From Dichotomocladium elegans (lineage: Eukaryota > Mucoromycota > Mucoromycetes > Mucorales > Lichtheimiaceae): a stretch of DNA of 64,000 nt. The DNA is taken from assembly GCA_025716815.1 (NCBI GenBank), contig JAIXMN010000002.1:1426001-1490000 (forward strand), read 5' to 3'. Shown here one piece after another: positions 1 through 10,580 of the stretch. The notes beneath the pieces are model-generated. The model saw only the letters and a program-made list of their open reading frames with translations, was not told the origin of the DNA and made no database searches. The position numbers were made by a program, and so were the translations under genes. Every line of letters begins with the position of its first letter. Position 1 is the stretch's first letter.

Positions 1-132
1 CGCAACCACGATCTCCAGGACCAAGTAGCGGATCTTGAGGCGATCCTCTCGAGTGTGACGCTCAAGTATGCAGAGTGTGAGAGTGCATACGAAGAAATGC
101 AACAACGACTACGGGAGACACGGACTGCTTAA
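1..132 (+). CDS. 3' end of a coiled-coil protein gene (partial)
   Basis: An open frame enters from the left edge and ends at a TAA at 130-132. The visible 43 residues are rich in Glu, Gln, Leu and Arg with heptad-like spacing (for example LQDQVADLEAIL and YEEMQQRLRETRTA), typical of the C-terminal coiled coil of a cytoskeletal, trafficking or scaffold protein. No catalytic motif is present in this piece, so no function can be assigned. The gene is convergent with the regulator at 275-2503, with only about 140 bp between their stop codons. Confidence 0.6.
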   Translation, partial: RNHDLQDQVADLEAILSSVTLKYAECESAYEEMQQRLRETRTA

Positions 133-274
133 GCAGAAGGTTGTTCCTTACTTGTACATAACCAAAGCATTGTAGCATAGGAAGGGAAATATCGTTGTTT
201 CTTTCTCTCTCTCTTCTTCTTTTTTGTATATACAAGGACAATATTATCGGAAACAATAGTGTTTCGTTACATTA

Positions 275-2503
275 TTACAATATAGGATTTTCGTCGATAA
301 ACAGAAACTTATTCATTTTCCGTGGATTGAAGTACCTAAACCGAGTCTGTTGGCTCTTGGAGCTGCTGATGGACGCTTTTCGAGTGGGCGGAGGATTGGT
401 AGGTTCAAAATGGACAAATAGAGAGGATGGAGGAGATTGCTCTTGTTCTTGCTTATGCCTGTACTGGTGCCGTTGCTGCGCTGCTGGTGGCGCTGGCACT
501 GGCACTGGCGCTGGCAGTTCATGTTCTTGCTGTTGTTGTTGTTGTTGTTGTTGTAAATTGATGATGGATGACAATGATGGCTTAATGTAAAGAGGAGAAG
601 AAGGCCGGGATGGTGATGAAGGTTTGAGGTTAGCTGAAAAATAGTTTGTTGATGAATGCTCTCGTTGGTTCTTAGTGTATATGTGATGATTGTTTTCGAT
701 GGTGGTTATGCCGTGGCGTTTGATTTCGGACTCTAGCCATGCCTCGTGCAACATCCAATTCTTGCGTCTCATGGCATAGTCCGGACTGAGTCTAAGGATT
801 CGGAGGGCGGTCTCAAGCCCATGTGAGTATTCATCCATGTCGATGTTTTGGAGAATGATGGGCGATCGCGTGTTTCTGTAGATATCCATTGCAATAGTGA
901 TAACCTCCGAGGCGCGCCAGAGCTCGTCGCGGTCAAAGAAGCATGTATTTGAGGGTATGGAAAAATAGGTGTTAAGAGCCTTGAGCTGGTGAAGGGCGGT
1001 GCTGAGACAGAGATTGAGGATTTCGAGGGAGAAGGGACTAGGATTCAGATCATCCGGGTCCGGAAGAAACAGCTTGAGGAGAATGATGCGGGTAGCATTG
1101 TACTCGACATTGACACGCAGACAGACAAGGAAGAGCTCTTGATGGCCGTATTCGAATCCGCTGTCGAGGCGGAGATAGGGCGGGAGATGCATGTAGATTT
1201 GGAGGAGTTCCTGATCAAAGGCATGGAGCTGGTCAGCGGTCAGTTTCGCACTGTCGTCGTCGTACAGCTGCTCTACAATATCGGATTGAATCTTCCACAG
1301 CGCATAGCAATGTTCGTAGGCCAGCACGGCCATCTCTGACTCGTCAATGTCTTGCTCAAGCACTCTGGGTAGATCCACCGAGCGGGAGGCCGCAGTCTGC
1401 CCCAGGATGCGCGTCTGCGGAGTGTTCTTTGGCATCCCGGTCGAGGAGAGCGAAAAATCAATGGCCCATGCAAACCACCAGAGCCGGGTATCCATTTCCT
1501 TGTCGAAATCATCATTTTCAGTATCGGATGTCATGCGCGGGTAAATGTTGAGCTCATGAAGAAAGGCCATGGCCATGCCGGCATAGTGGTACCGCTTGCT
1601 CGGCTCCCCCCGCCGGCTCATAAGCAACAGCGCTACCACCGTGTGACGATCGGGACAATCGAATGATTGGGAGAGCAGCTCCCGGGCTCGATCAATAAAG
1701 AACGCTTCCTGGTCCTCCTCAAGATCCGGATGAAAGCTATGGTAGATGACCATATGTCGAAAGACAAATGCACAAATGGCATTCACAATAAGCGTGTCGG
1801 TTGGGGACGGGTGGGAGTTGTACCATTCCATGAACTCCTTCTTGGCCAGAACGGGTGGGTAGCGCTCCCAGCACGAGAAGAAGCTGTGGATACAGTGATC
1901 GGCGATCTGGCGCAGGCATATCCGTGGGCGACCGGATAGGCGACCGGCCATCCCACGATGGAGGTTGACGGGTTTCGAGCGAAATTGTTTATTGCGATGG
2001 AGGACGACTCCACCTGCAGAAGGTGCACCTACAGGGTTTCTCATAGGCGTTGCAGGCGACATGGGCGACATGGGCGAATAGAGGGCGGGCGAGTCGGGTT
2101 GGGTACACAGTTTGCTGAAAGCATCAATCAGTGTCCGCAGATCCGACACGCTCGAGAGTCGTGTTTCCATGCTGATGCCGACGTCGGTGTAAAAGATTCC
2201 AAACTTCGAAAAGAAACTCTGAAGGCTATAGATCGGTTCGCTATCGACGCTCGAAGTTTCGAGAGGTGTAGGAGGACCGTTGTCCATAAACAAAAAAGTG
2301 CCTTCATTTCGTCCCATTTGCAGTTGGCTTCCTTCGTCCTCACCGGCCTTGCAATGGAGATGATGGTGTTGATAATCAGCTAAAAACGGCCACGTATCAT
2401 CGACGGTAGACGGGTGATAGCAGGTATCGCCAATGATAGGAATAGCAATGATTTGATCGGATCGTATGCGTTTGCTGGCTCTTTTCAGGGTGTCAAACGA
2501 CAT
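275..2503 (-). CDS. Fungal-specific transcription factor domain protein without a visible zinc cluster
   Basis: Single long exon, 742 aa from the ATG at 2503; the frame opens slightly further upstream but without an ATG. The middle region (about residues 200-500) matches the fungal transcription factor homology domain found next to Zn2Cys6 clusters, with helical stretches such as HCIHSFFSCWERYPP, RRGEPSKRYHYAGMAMAFLH and RLWWFAWAIDFSLSSTG. The C-terminus carries a Gln run and a Pro/Val repeat, features of activation regions. The expected CysX2CysX6Cys cluster is absent: the N-terminus has only a short basic stretch (LKRASKRIR). An ATGAAG followed by a GTAC donor-like site near 2570 could mark a 5' exon, but no cysteine cluster was seen upstream. 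The protein is probably a nuclear regulator; target genes are unknown. Confidence 0.8.
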   Translation of the reverse strand: MSFDTLKRASKRIRSDQIIAIPIIGDTCYHPSTVDDTWPFLADYQHHHLHCKAGEDEGSQLQMGRNEGTFLFMDNGPPTPLETSSVDSEPIYSLQSFFSKFGIFYTDVGISMETRLSSVSDLRTLIDAFSKLCTQPDSPALYSPMSPMSPATPMRNPVGAPSAGGVVLHRNKQFRSKPVNLHRGMAGRLSGRPRICLRQIADHCIHSFFSCWERYPPVLAKKEFMEWYNSHPSPTDTLIVNAICAFVFRHMVIYHSFHPDLEEDQEAFFIDRARELLSQSFDCPDRHTVVALLLMSRRGEPSKRYHYAGMAMAFLHELNIYPRMTSDTENDDFDKEMDTRLWWFAWAIDFSLSSTGMPKNTPQTRILGQTAASRSVDLPRVLEQDIDESEMAVLAYEHCYALWKIQSDIVEQLYDDDSAKLTADQLHAFDQELLQIYMHLPPYLRLDSGFEYGHQELFLVCLRVNVEYNATRIILLKLFLPDPDDLNPSPFSLEILNLCLSTALHQLKALNTYFSIPSNTCFFDRDELWRASEVITIAMDIYRNTRSPIILQNIDMDEYSHGLETALRILRLSPDYAMRRKNWMLHEAWLESEIKRHGITTIENNHHIYTKNQREHSSTNYFSANLKPSSPSRPSSPLYIKPSLSSIINLQQQQQQQQQEHELPAPVPVPAPPAAQQRHQYRHKQEQEQSPPSSLFVHFEPTNPPPTRKASISSSKSQQTRFRYFNPRKMNKFLFIDENPIL

Positions 2504-4932
2504 GAACTCGTTCAAGGAAGAAAGAGAGGAGGGAGAAAAAGTAGGAATGTGGGAAATATGACCGTAGTACCTTCATGGGCTGTCGTTGGTAGCACAAGAC
2601 GTTTGAGATATAAAGCCCAGGGACCAATGAAACAGCTGATGATAACGGCGATACATGTCCCTTCGCATTCTCTCCACCCCCAATCCGATAGCCCTGGCCT
2701 AGGTCAGCCAGCATAAGAGTTTAATTGCTTCGCTCGCTCGCTCTCTCACAATAAAGGTCCAGCGTGAGACAATTGTTTCCTGGATAGAGTAAAGGCTCAT
2801 CCTGGCCTGGTCGATGGACCGCATGACTTATGCCCAATATTACTCACGTCGTACGCATATCACATTTGCGCGTGTTCGCCAACTGGAATCCTTGCCCTTT
2901 CTTTATGCATATAACAATTCCTTTATACTCTCGAGTATTTTCGATTCGCTGCGCTAGGTACTCTTAAGATCTCATCATCGACCTCTCTCCTCAATTACCG
3001 ATCATATGCCACGTAGTGATCTAATGCAGAGGACTAGCAAGACTCGGCTGATAAAAGCATTATTTAAATGGAAGAAATCATCTAATTCCGTTGTATTCAA
3101 GATCTGGCGGAAGCCTAGCGGAAAGACAATGATATTCTTAGATTAAATAAGGTGTTGAATCTTTCTACTCACATGGAGATTTTCCAAACGTCTTGAAATG
3201 TTCCTTTTTTGACTAGCACACTTGGATTTCACCAATCTCCGTAGTCCTGGCACAGATACGCGCTGCCATGTAATTTTCCAGCATGACTGCCTCCTATAGT
3301 TATAATTTATATGGGCTCACATTCATCTTTTGACACAAAGTCTGATGGGGACTGACGCAAACGCCGCAGACGCACACGCCAGCTATTAAGAGAAATACAT
3401 CGAATAAATCGTCTATATTGATATCAACATTACGGATGGGATACTTCGCCCAATGCGCGTTCCCATCGTCAATGGATATAGTCATGGTAGTATATCGATG
3501 GATGAAGAAGGCGATGGAAATCTTGGACGCTTCAATATGACTTCCTGTGAATAACCGTAGATCAGCCCTCCCAGTGTGCGAATGTTTTTCTTTCTCTCCA
3601 GGAACTCCATCCGCGGCCTGTGCCTAAATCGGAATAAGCTGTTATTTTTTTTCATAGGTATCCGCTTGATTGTATTGAACATTCTTCAATCGGAGGGAGA
3701 CGTTGGCATCACATGCTGGGGTGAGTTTGTAAAACAGATAGTTTAGTATGAAGCGCAACATCTTGGACGCCAAAGTAGTACTTGCGGACCAAACGTATGT
3801 ATCGCTGTCTTTGTACACCCTCAGCTTTTTGAGCCCGCCGTCAGGAAACTATGTCAAATTATATCAGAATCGAAATTGGCGTGAGGTTCTGGTCAGAATA
3901 ATAAATATAGTAATTCTATAACGGAGTTGCTGTACATCTTTGATGTTGGTGATGTTCAATGCGTAAAAGCGTATGCATAGATAGAAAAATGGAGTAGGTC
4001 AACGGAATAAGCTCACATGATATCTCGTCTTCAGGCAAGTGCAATGCGTGGGCCTTTGTGGTCCGTGGAGGAGGCTCAGACGTTGCATCTATATTATATG
4101 AGTAAGCTGGGTCTCGCTCAGCTCATTTCCCAGGTCTGTACACCTTAATTGCACTCGTGTCGTACAAAGCACCCCTTTCCCGAATGCTACTGCAAAGCAT
4201 TGCCCATGCATGAATACTTCGCAGGGCTAATCATCAATTCACGGCCACCTGACCTTGCCGTTTTAAGCCATGACGCTAAAAGTAGATCCTTATTTCTGCT
4301 CTTTTTTTCCTTATTCCTCTTTCTTCCTTTATGTCAGCCAGTTACTTTTTGGAAGACTAAGAAGATGGTTTTCGAAATTGTTGGCATTCTCTTCTATCCC
4401 AAATGCGTGTTGATGACCCACTTGGCAACGGATGAATTGTGCAGTACGTACTTGGCGTCACACCATCTTGGAAAGCCCGTATGTATTAAAAGGAAGGGAG
4501 GGAAAAAGTACGGCTATTTTTACACAAATGCTCTAATGTCCGCGTTTTTAATCGACGACGACGGATCAAACTATACATGCAAATGCCCTGTCCGTGCGAT
4601 GCATGTATACCGAGCATTTGGTAGCGTAAATTCTACAAATAAGAAGGTACAGAAGCGATGCAGCAATGCAGTCGCTCATTTGCTGCAATTTTCATTTGCT
4701 GTTGCCCATGTGTCTTGCAGAAGAAACACTAGCGGAGCAACCCCATCTCCCACCCCCCTTTTCTGAAAATAAAGCCGGAGTTTGACCCTATGAGTCCGTA
4801 TGAAAAAAGAGCCGTTCCTCTCTCACAACAGCCCACACGCAACGCTCAAACTCACACTCACACGTACGCCCGCCCCTCCTCTCCTCCTGTTCCCACTATC
4901 CTCCCTCCGCTTTCACTAACATACCCGCTCCA
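2504..4932. other. Intergenic stretch with regulator promoter and eroded coding fragments
   Basis: About 2.4 kb between the regulator and the RhoGAP gene. On the minus strand a TATA-like tttatatc near 2607-2614 may serve the regulator. The minus strand at 3300-3900 holds broken coding-like frames, listed separately. A 205-codon plus-strand frame at 4149-4766 shows no family signature and is not called. The 80 bp before the RhoGAP ATG are pyrimidine-rich, as expected for a fungal 5' leader. Confidence 0.5.
3300..3850 (-). pseudogene. Eroded coding fragment of unknown family
   Basis: Read on the minus strand, 3850-3640 gives a protein-like stretch beginning GLKKLRVYKDSDTYVWSAS and ending near NVQYNQADTYEKK before a stop. 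After a shift of frame around an eight-A run at about 3645-3655, the strand continues through RTLGGLIYGYSQEV and then TISIDDGNAHWAKYPIR and NIDDLFDVFLLIAGV before stopping near 3300. The composition looks coding, but stops and frame changes occur without clear splice sites. I do not recognise the family. It may be a decayed gene or a multi-exon gene whose introns I could not place. Confidence 0.3.
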
Positions 4933-7900
4933 ATGCATCGAAATCGAATCAAGAGTACTTCTAATATCCAGGAAGAAGAAGTAAGCCTGGTTTCAGATCT
5001 CCTAACTGCTCCCTGACATCCATCTATGCACTCCCACAAAAGTTACCGAGTATCGAGGCCAACTTCAGTTTTGTGAATGACGTTCTGAAATGGAACATTG
5101 CCGATCTCAACCGCTTCATTTCACTTTTACAACACCGGTACGTTTATGCTTTACCCTCTCGAATGGCTTATCTGATATATTTTAGTCTTAATGCGGAGGA
5201 AGCCTACATCGCGTCTCTTACAAAGATCCCAAAAACCCATCTGACTCCGGATGCAGAAGCAGCAACTTATTTTGGCGATACTGAAACCACCTTGTTCCAA
5301 GCGACGGCGCAGTATGAGCGGTCTCTCGGCCAACTTTTGTCGACTCGGCGAGCGTTTGCTAAAACTATCGAGAAGCAAATAAGTCTTCTCAGCGACTTCA
5401 AGGCAAGTCCTGGAGGCACACGCGCGTAGATTTTTCCCTTTCCGCAGACAGACTCATTTTTTCGAATCCTTCTCTTATATATGTCCAGAACAACCAAGAC
5501 GCAATAAGAAGGAAGACAAAGCAGCAACTCGCGCAAACCAATGAAGCTTATTATAATTTTCGGACACGCGATATTCTTAAAGTAAGTTTCTTTTTTTGGA
5601 AGCGGTCTGTTTCGAATTACGAGGGAGGATAAGGAAAAGAAAGAATAAAGAGAAAGGGAGCGTGTGCGCGTGCAGTTGCGCAAGTCTAAAAGCATCCCGT
5701 TTAACAACGAATTGAACCGAATACAATAAATCAGCTTCAAAACAAATACTCAACACGATGCCTCGACCTTCACAACGCACAGCAGCAACTGCAACAACAA
5801 GTTCAGCATCAAAACCATCAAAGCTTCTTGACGAGTGATACAGATTCGAAAGAGAGCGAATCTAGCCGCCTATCATCTGAAGAACCACGGCCAAGGCTTT
5901 CGACAGACAATGATTCGATCTCGTCCGTGGGCGACAGCTCCGCCAAAAAAGCTGTAACTAACTTTATGGCACAGATGCGCACCCATGTCGTCAATGCAGC
6001 ACAGGAAGTGTCCAAGCAGAATGCTCGATGCGCTCGCCTTGCCACGGAAATTGCTACTGCAGGTATGTGTGTCATGTCTACGTATCCTGCTTTGGCAACT
6101 TTATCGGAAATTGACACCCATCGGTGCTATATAGATGCAGAATATCGTGAAGGAATCAGAAAACTGGAAACATTGAGAAGAAAGCAGATCGGGGAAGCGA
6201 CAAAAGCTCTTCAAGTATGTTATGATCTTCCCAGCCCGGGGAAGACAAAGTGTAATGAGATATGGGGCGGGAATGTGCTGATGGGTTTCATAGATAGTGG
6301 AAAACCTATTGTCTGCCAAGACGGATGCGTGCAAAGGTGCTATGCACGAATTAGTGCTGAATGAACGGATAACAGCAGCGGAAGAATCAAGAGTAAGTAT
6401 AGAAAGGATAAGAAATATAAAACTCTTAGAGGTGCTGACTTGACAAGCTTAATGACTATGTTGCTCGCGCCGTCGACGACATTGACAGCAAGCGAGATAT
6501 CCATGGCTTCTTCACCGAGTATCAAAAGAGAGGATACGTCCAGCCCTCGGCGATTTTATACAGAAATTATAACCATGGTGTAGCAAGGGGTAATTCCCGT
6601 ATTGGGATTTAACATTACTTGTTCTCATGTTTTACCATCGCAGAACTCCTTTTCGGCTCTACACTTAACGAATACGCGAACGAGCACAAATGCACTGTGC
6701 CATTGATTGTGTACAAATGTATCGATGCTGTGGAGCGCATGGGCGGCCTGCAAAAGGAGGGCATCTACCGCATTTCGGGTCGCCAGAGCAATGTTGACCA
6801 TCTCAAGAGCATGTTTGAGCAAAACGAACAGGGACTTGATTTGGAGCAGACGAAATTCGACGTATTCACCATTGCTGCTGTTCTGAAAGTATATCTCCGA
6901 GAGCTGAAAGAACCTCTCTTCCAGTTTGGCTATCAGACACGCATGGAATATGCAAGTATGTATTTCCCATGCTTTCTCCCTAATCCCCTACCGCATTGGT
7001 AGACAACATGCAGTATTCATTGGAATGAAATAGCACTCGAGACCCATCCACGACTTCGTCGATTAGAGGCCAAGATTGCTGCCCTTGCAAGACCACATAG
7101 GGACACGTTGTATGTGCTTATGCGGCATCTATCAAAGTAAGGCGCCCAGAACACATGAAAAAGAGAACAGATGCATTTCTGACTAGGATGGCAGAGTCAT
7201 TAAACATAGTGAAGTCAACAAGATGAACCTTCAAAATCTCTCCGTCGTCTTTACACCGACAATCTTTCAGGATCATAGCGGCAATGGGGCTCCTGGCGAG
7301 TGGCGCGGTGACAGAGTTTTTGAAGATATGCTCACGTATTACGAGCCTCTTTTCCACCACGCTGAGGCCAGAAGTAAAATGAATTCCAATGCTGGTGGTG
7401 CAGCTAACATGAGTCCCGCCACTTATGGCCGCGCACCATCTTCTCAAGCTGGCAGCGGCATATCCACGCCCATTTCCGCAAATCCTGGCATGCTTCTCAC
7501 TGCCCCGCTTAATCCATCCAATCTTGGTCTCTCAAATGACAGACAAGGCGGATATGATGGTCAGTATCAGCAACAACAACAACAACAACAGCAACCATCA
7601 ACACCTCAACAACAGAGATCGACGTCATTGACAACGACCGCAACTGTCAACCCGCAACAAAAACATGAACTCCCTCCTATTCCCCAAAACACTGGGCTTT
7701 CACCTGCGCAACAGCAAAAAATACCTCCCCGATCGACTTCCTCCTCCAGAAACGTGAGCCCATCTTCATCAACAATAACAGAAGAGGCCGCATCGTTGAT
7801 TGGAATGGCAGCAATGGGAGCTGTCTTAGAGACTAGCGCCACGACTGAAAGCCCCACTACGGGTGGTGAACAGCGCGCTGATCCAAGACCGACAATCACA

Positions 7901-8323
7901 ACCGCTACTTTAGGGATGGGAGGAGATGAGGTAATATCTCCCGTCTCTCCCATTTCACCGGGCGAAGGAAAACACAAGGGTGAAGCTGTTCCGCCACGCC
8001 AAGATTCGCTGCGAGTACAAATTGGCCACCAGCAGATCCAGCAGCAGCAGCAGCAGCAATTGTCCCCTTCTCTACCCCCTCCCATCTCCACATCCCCCCT
8101 TCCCACGAATACCAATGCCGCTGCAACTGCAACAGGTGCGGTTAACCCAACAAAACAACCCTCGAGGCTATCTCCAACGGGACCGCAAACACCTACAATC
8201 GCCATGGGAGGATCTCTGACGGATCATATACCCTCTACGGCCATCATTGTCGAAAACGATTATGTGGCGCCTCGAGATGGACGTGGAAGTGGCGACAAGC
8301 ATCTCGACGAAGGACAGGATTAG
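4933..8323 (+). CDS. F-BAR and RhoGAP domain protein (Rgd1/Rga7-like)
   Basis: Eleven exons give a continuous 872-residue frame: 4933-4980, 5043-5137, 5186-5402, 5489-5581, 5735-6062, 6135-6214, 6321-6392, 6448-6589, 6644-6955, 7034-7136 and 7195-8323. The N-terminal third is a helical F-BAR-like region (FVNDVLKWNIADLNRFIS onward), split by a Gln/Ser linker. The RhoGAP domain follows, with the arginine-finger motif GIYRISG, then LRELKEPLF and the closing NKMNLQNLSVVFTPTIF. The last 350 residues are a Gln/Pro/Ser-rich tail, probably disordered. Such proteins bind curved membrane through F-BAR and switch off Rho-type GTPases at growth and septation sites. The intron after 5402 uses a GC donor. 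Exon borders are inferred from frame and family conservation. Confidence 0.88.
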
Positions 8324-8870
8324 AGTATCAGAAAAAAAACATAAAAACGGGATAATTAAAGTTCATTTCTACGATATCAACATCGTAACGAAAGAGAACA
8401 CGTGCGTCTGCGCAAGGGGATTTGGAGAGAATGCTACGTTTTGCGCGTCACCTACAACCGCCAAAACGTGGTTAAGAAGGGACCGTGGGACGACGCTGGA
8501 CCCTGCGCTAGGCGGCATGATATCATGTACAAAAATCCGACTTCTTTCTTTCTCCTCAGAATTTTTTTTTTTGGTCTATAGGATGAACATGCATGTATGA
8601 ACAGAAGATCAATGAATCTTCTATATATGATTCCTAAGCAACAGAAACGTCCCCTCAAAAAAGAGCTTAACAATCAAGAAGCAAAGAAGTACAATGCGAA
8701 AATAAGTAAGAAACTATTAAGGAGACTTTCAATCATGTATGAAAACAGAAGGAAAAAAAAGGAGTAAGGATCGGATAAAAGAGCGGTGAAAGAGGACGAC
8801 GAAGCAAAGAGAAAGAGAAAGAGAGAGTTAGCGCACATAGATTTAAATATTTTCACTTCTTTTCCCTTTC

Positions 8871-8901
8871 TCCCTCCCTCTCTCTCTCTCTCTCTCTCTC
8901 T
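8871..8901. repeat. CT microsatellite upstream of the PH-domain gene
   Basis: A CT-dinucleotide run, interrupted at its 5' end by CCCTCC, lies 20-50 bp before the ATG at 8922. Pyrimidine tracts like this are common in fungal promoters and 5' leaders. Confidence 0.85.
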
Positions 8902-8921
8902 ATTTCAGTCATACATCGGAT

Positions 8922-9427
8922 ATGCCCTCGTCTATTTTGTACCAGCAAGGTTGGTTGCTTAAACAAAGGCATGGCATCTACAAGAGCTGGGACCGGCGGT
9001 ACTTTGTTTTAGACGGCAACGAGCTGCGGTATTACAAGTCCGAGGTAGCAATATTTTGCATGTTTGTTTGTGTGTGTGTGTGTGTGTGTCCGGAGGAGAC
9101 GCTTGTTGACCTTTATCGACATGGGTCTATCAGATCAGCATGTTTACCAAGGCTCCCCAGCACACACTATGCCTCGACGACTATCAACTGGCGATTACAA
9201 ACAAGAAGCCCTACACGATCCTGCTGATTGCCAACAACGGAAAGAAGAAGAACATGCCCGATTTTTTCCTGAGGGCTTCATCACACCAGGAGGTGAACCT
9301 GTGGGTGGATGCGCTCCAGTCCTATGCGAGGCCGTCCACGGACTCGGAGGAAAGTGTCCTTGATAAATGGCTCGACCGAATCGATGCCATTGCACGTCCG
9401 ACGTCGACTGGGGAATTTGCCGTATAA
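8922..9427 (+). CDS. Small single-PH-domain protein
   Basis: Two exons, 8922-9044 and 9134-9427, give 138 residues. Almost the whole protein is one pleckstrin homology domain: it opens with GWLLKQRHGIYKSWDRRYF and VLDGNELRYYKSE and closes with the C-terminal helix containing the invariant Trp (SSHQEVNLWVDALQSY). The basic residues in the first loop suggest phosphoinositide binding at membranes. The intron contains a (GT)n tract. The second exon start (ATCAGC) is chosen because it keeps phase 0 and avoids the stop in the other reading. No second domain is visible, so the protein probably acts as an adaptor. Confidence 0.78.
9065..9090. repeat. GT microsatellite inside the PH-gene intron
   Basis: A run of about ten GT units lies within the only intron of the PH-domain gene, between its donor at 9045 and acceptor at 9133. 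Confidence 0.85.
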
Positions 9428-10193
9428 ATCAATGCCTAGGTCCTCTCTAATCTTCTCATGCTCAACCTTTTTTTTTGTATGCGCCTATGGAAAAAAAAAA
9501 GCGAAGTTTCCTTTTAGATAATTTAGATATACATATTAGACAATTTTTAGAGTTACTTAATTATATATATTATGGGATATGCATTAAAACATCATCAACC
9601 TTCATAATAATCATATGTTCCCCGATCATCATGCCGACCGGAAGGGACAGCCTATTTATCTTGTGGCGCCACCACTCATTCTTCATCCGCACACCGGGGG
9701 TGGGGGCAGGGAGAGGGGAGCGGGAGAGGGTGGTATCTATTGGTGGTGGCCTGGCCACGCAGTCAAGAAAAACACATGATCATTTGCATGCAGATGATTT
9801 GTATCACGTAAAACACTCGAAAATTGATGACAAACAAGGACAAAAGTTTATTTTGGCTGCTTGAGATGACAATCCATCATGAGGGGAAGGCGGACGGACC
9901 CGCCGATAAGGCGTTGGATATGGAGACCGGAGGAAAGAGAGAGAGAGAGAGAGAAAGAAAAAAAGATAAGTGATAATAGCAATATGAGTAACAAATAAAT
10001 ATGAATAATGTATAGTGAGGAAAGATGGCGATGTCGGGACGGAAGACAAAAGGAGAGCCAGGAGGGACGGGGGGACCGGACAATCCAAGAGTCAATCAAT
10101 GGTCGCGAGTGAATAGATAAACATGGCGACTGCGGAGTGGGAAGGGGAAGGAGAAGGAGACAGGGGGCCGGAGGAGGAGGAGAAGTGGTGGAT
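9428..10193. other. Intergenic, no gene seen
   Basis: Tail-to-tail space between the PH-domain gene (+) and the MLRQ/B12D subunit gene (-). It holds an AT-rich segment near 9520-9600 and a purine run (GA)n near 9936-9957. Frames in this stretch are low-complexity and show no family signature. Confidence 0.5.
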
Positions 10194-10497
10194 TTACCAC
10201 TTTGTCCTGTCCCAGCGATTCTTGTAGGTTTGATTCAGCGCAAGAAGCTTGACCTGCTCGCCATCCTAAAAATACAGTTATCGATTCCATCCTGTTGCAT
10301 CGGATCACACGCTAAGCGCTTACCTTAATGTCTTGCCATGGATACGGGTTCTCCTTGGGATTCCATGCCACGTCGGGTGCCTTGGCTTGATGTGTTCCAA
10401 CGTACACAGCACCGGTTAATGCGCCGCCGACGATCACCAGGAGCGGGATGACCTCGGGCTTCATGGACGACTTGAAGAACTTTTGGAGGGAAGACAT
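10194..10497 (-). CDS. MLRQ/B12D-type subunit of a mitochondrial respiratory complex (NDUFA4-like)
   Basis: Two exons, 10324-10497 and 10194-10265 (58 bp intron), encode 81 residues. One membrane segment near the N-terminus (VIPLLVIVGGALTGAVYVG) is followed by the soluble motif VAWNPKENPYPWQDI, characteristic of the NADH-ubiquinone reductase complex 1 MLRQ / B12D family. Such small inner-membrane proteins associate with respiratory complex I or IV. The second exon supplies the tail ending NRWDRTKW. Length and layout fit the family. A TATAAATA lies about 76 bp upstream of the ATG on this strand. Confidence 0.85.
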
Positions 10498-10572
10498 GGG
10501 TGAAATCGTGTATGCTATTAAAAGCGGATGGTAAGGGCAAAAAAGAAGCGAGAGGTCGAATGTGGACAGGGA

Positions 10573-10580
10573 TATTTATA
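10573..10580 (-). promoter_or_regulatory. TATA box of the MLRQ/B12D gene
   Basis: TATAAATA on the minus strand, 76 bp upstream of the ATG at 10497. The position would put transcription start about 30-45 bp closer to the gene. The identical octamer precedes the Jen1-like gene. Confidence 0.5.

Noticed and set aside
4149..4766. 205-codon plus-strand open frame
   Set aside because: No domain, a low-complexity Leu/Phe run in the middle, and no splice or promoter logic; probably chance.
7606..8205. 199-codon minus-strand frame rich in Cys and Gly
   Set aside because: It is the shadow of the Gln/Pro/Ser-rich RhoGAP tail on the other strand.
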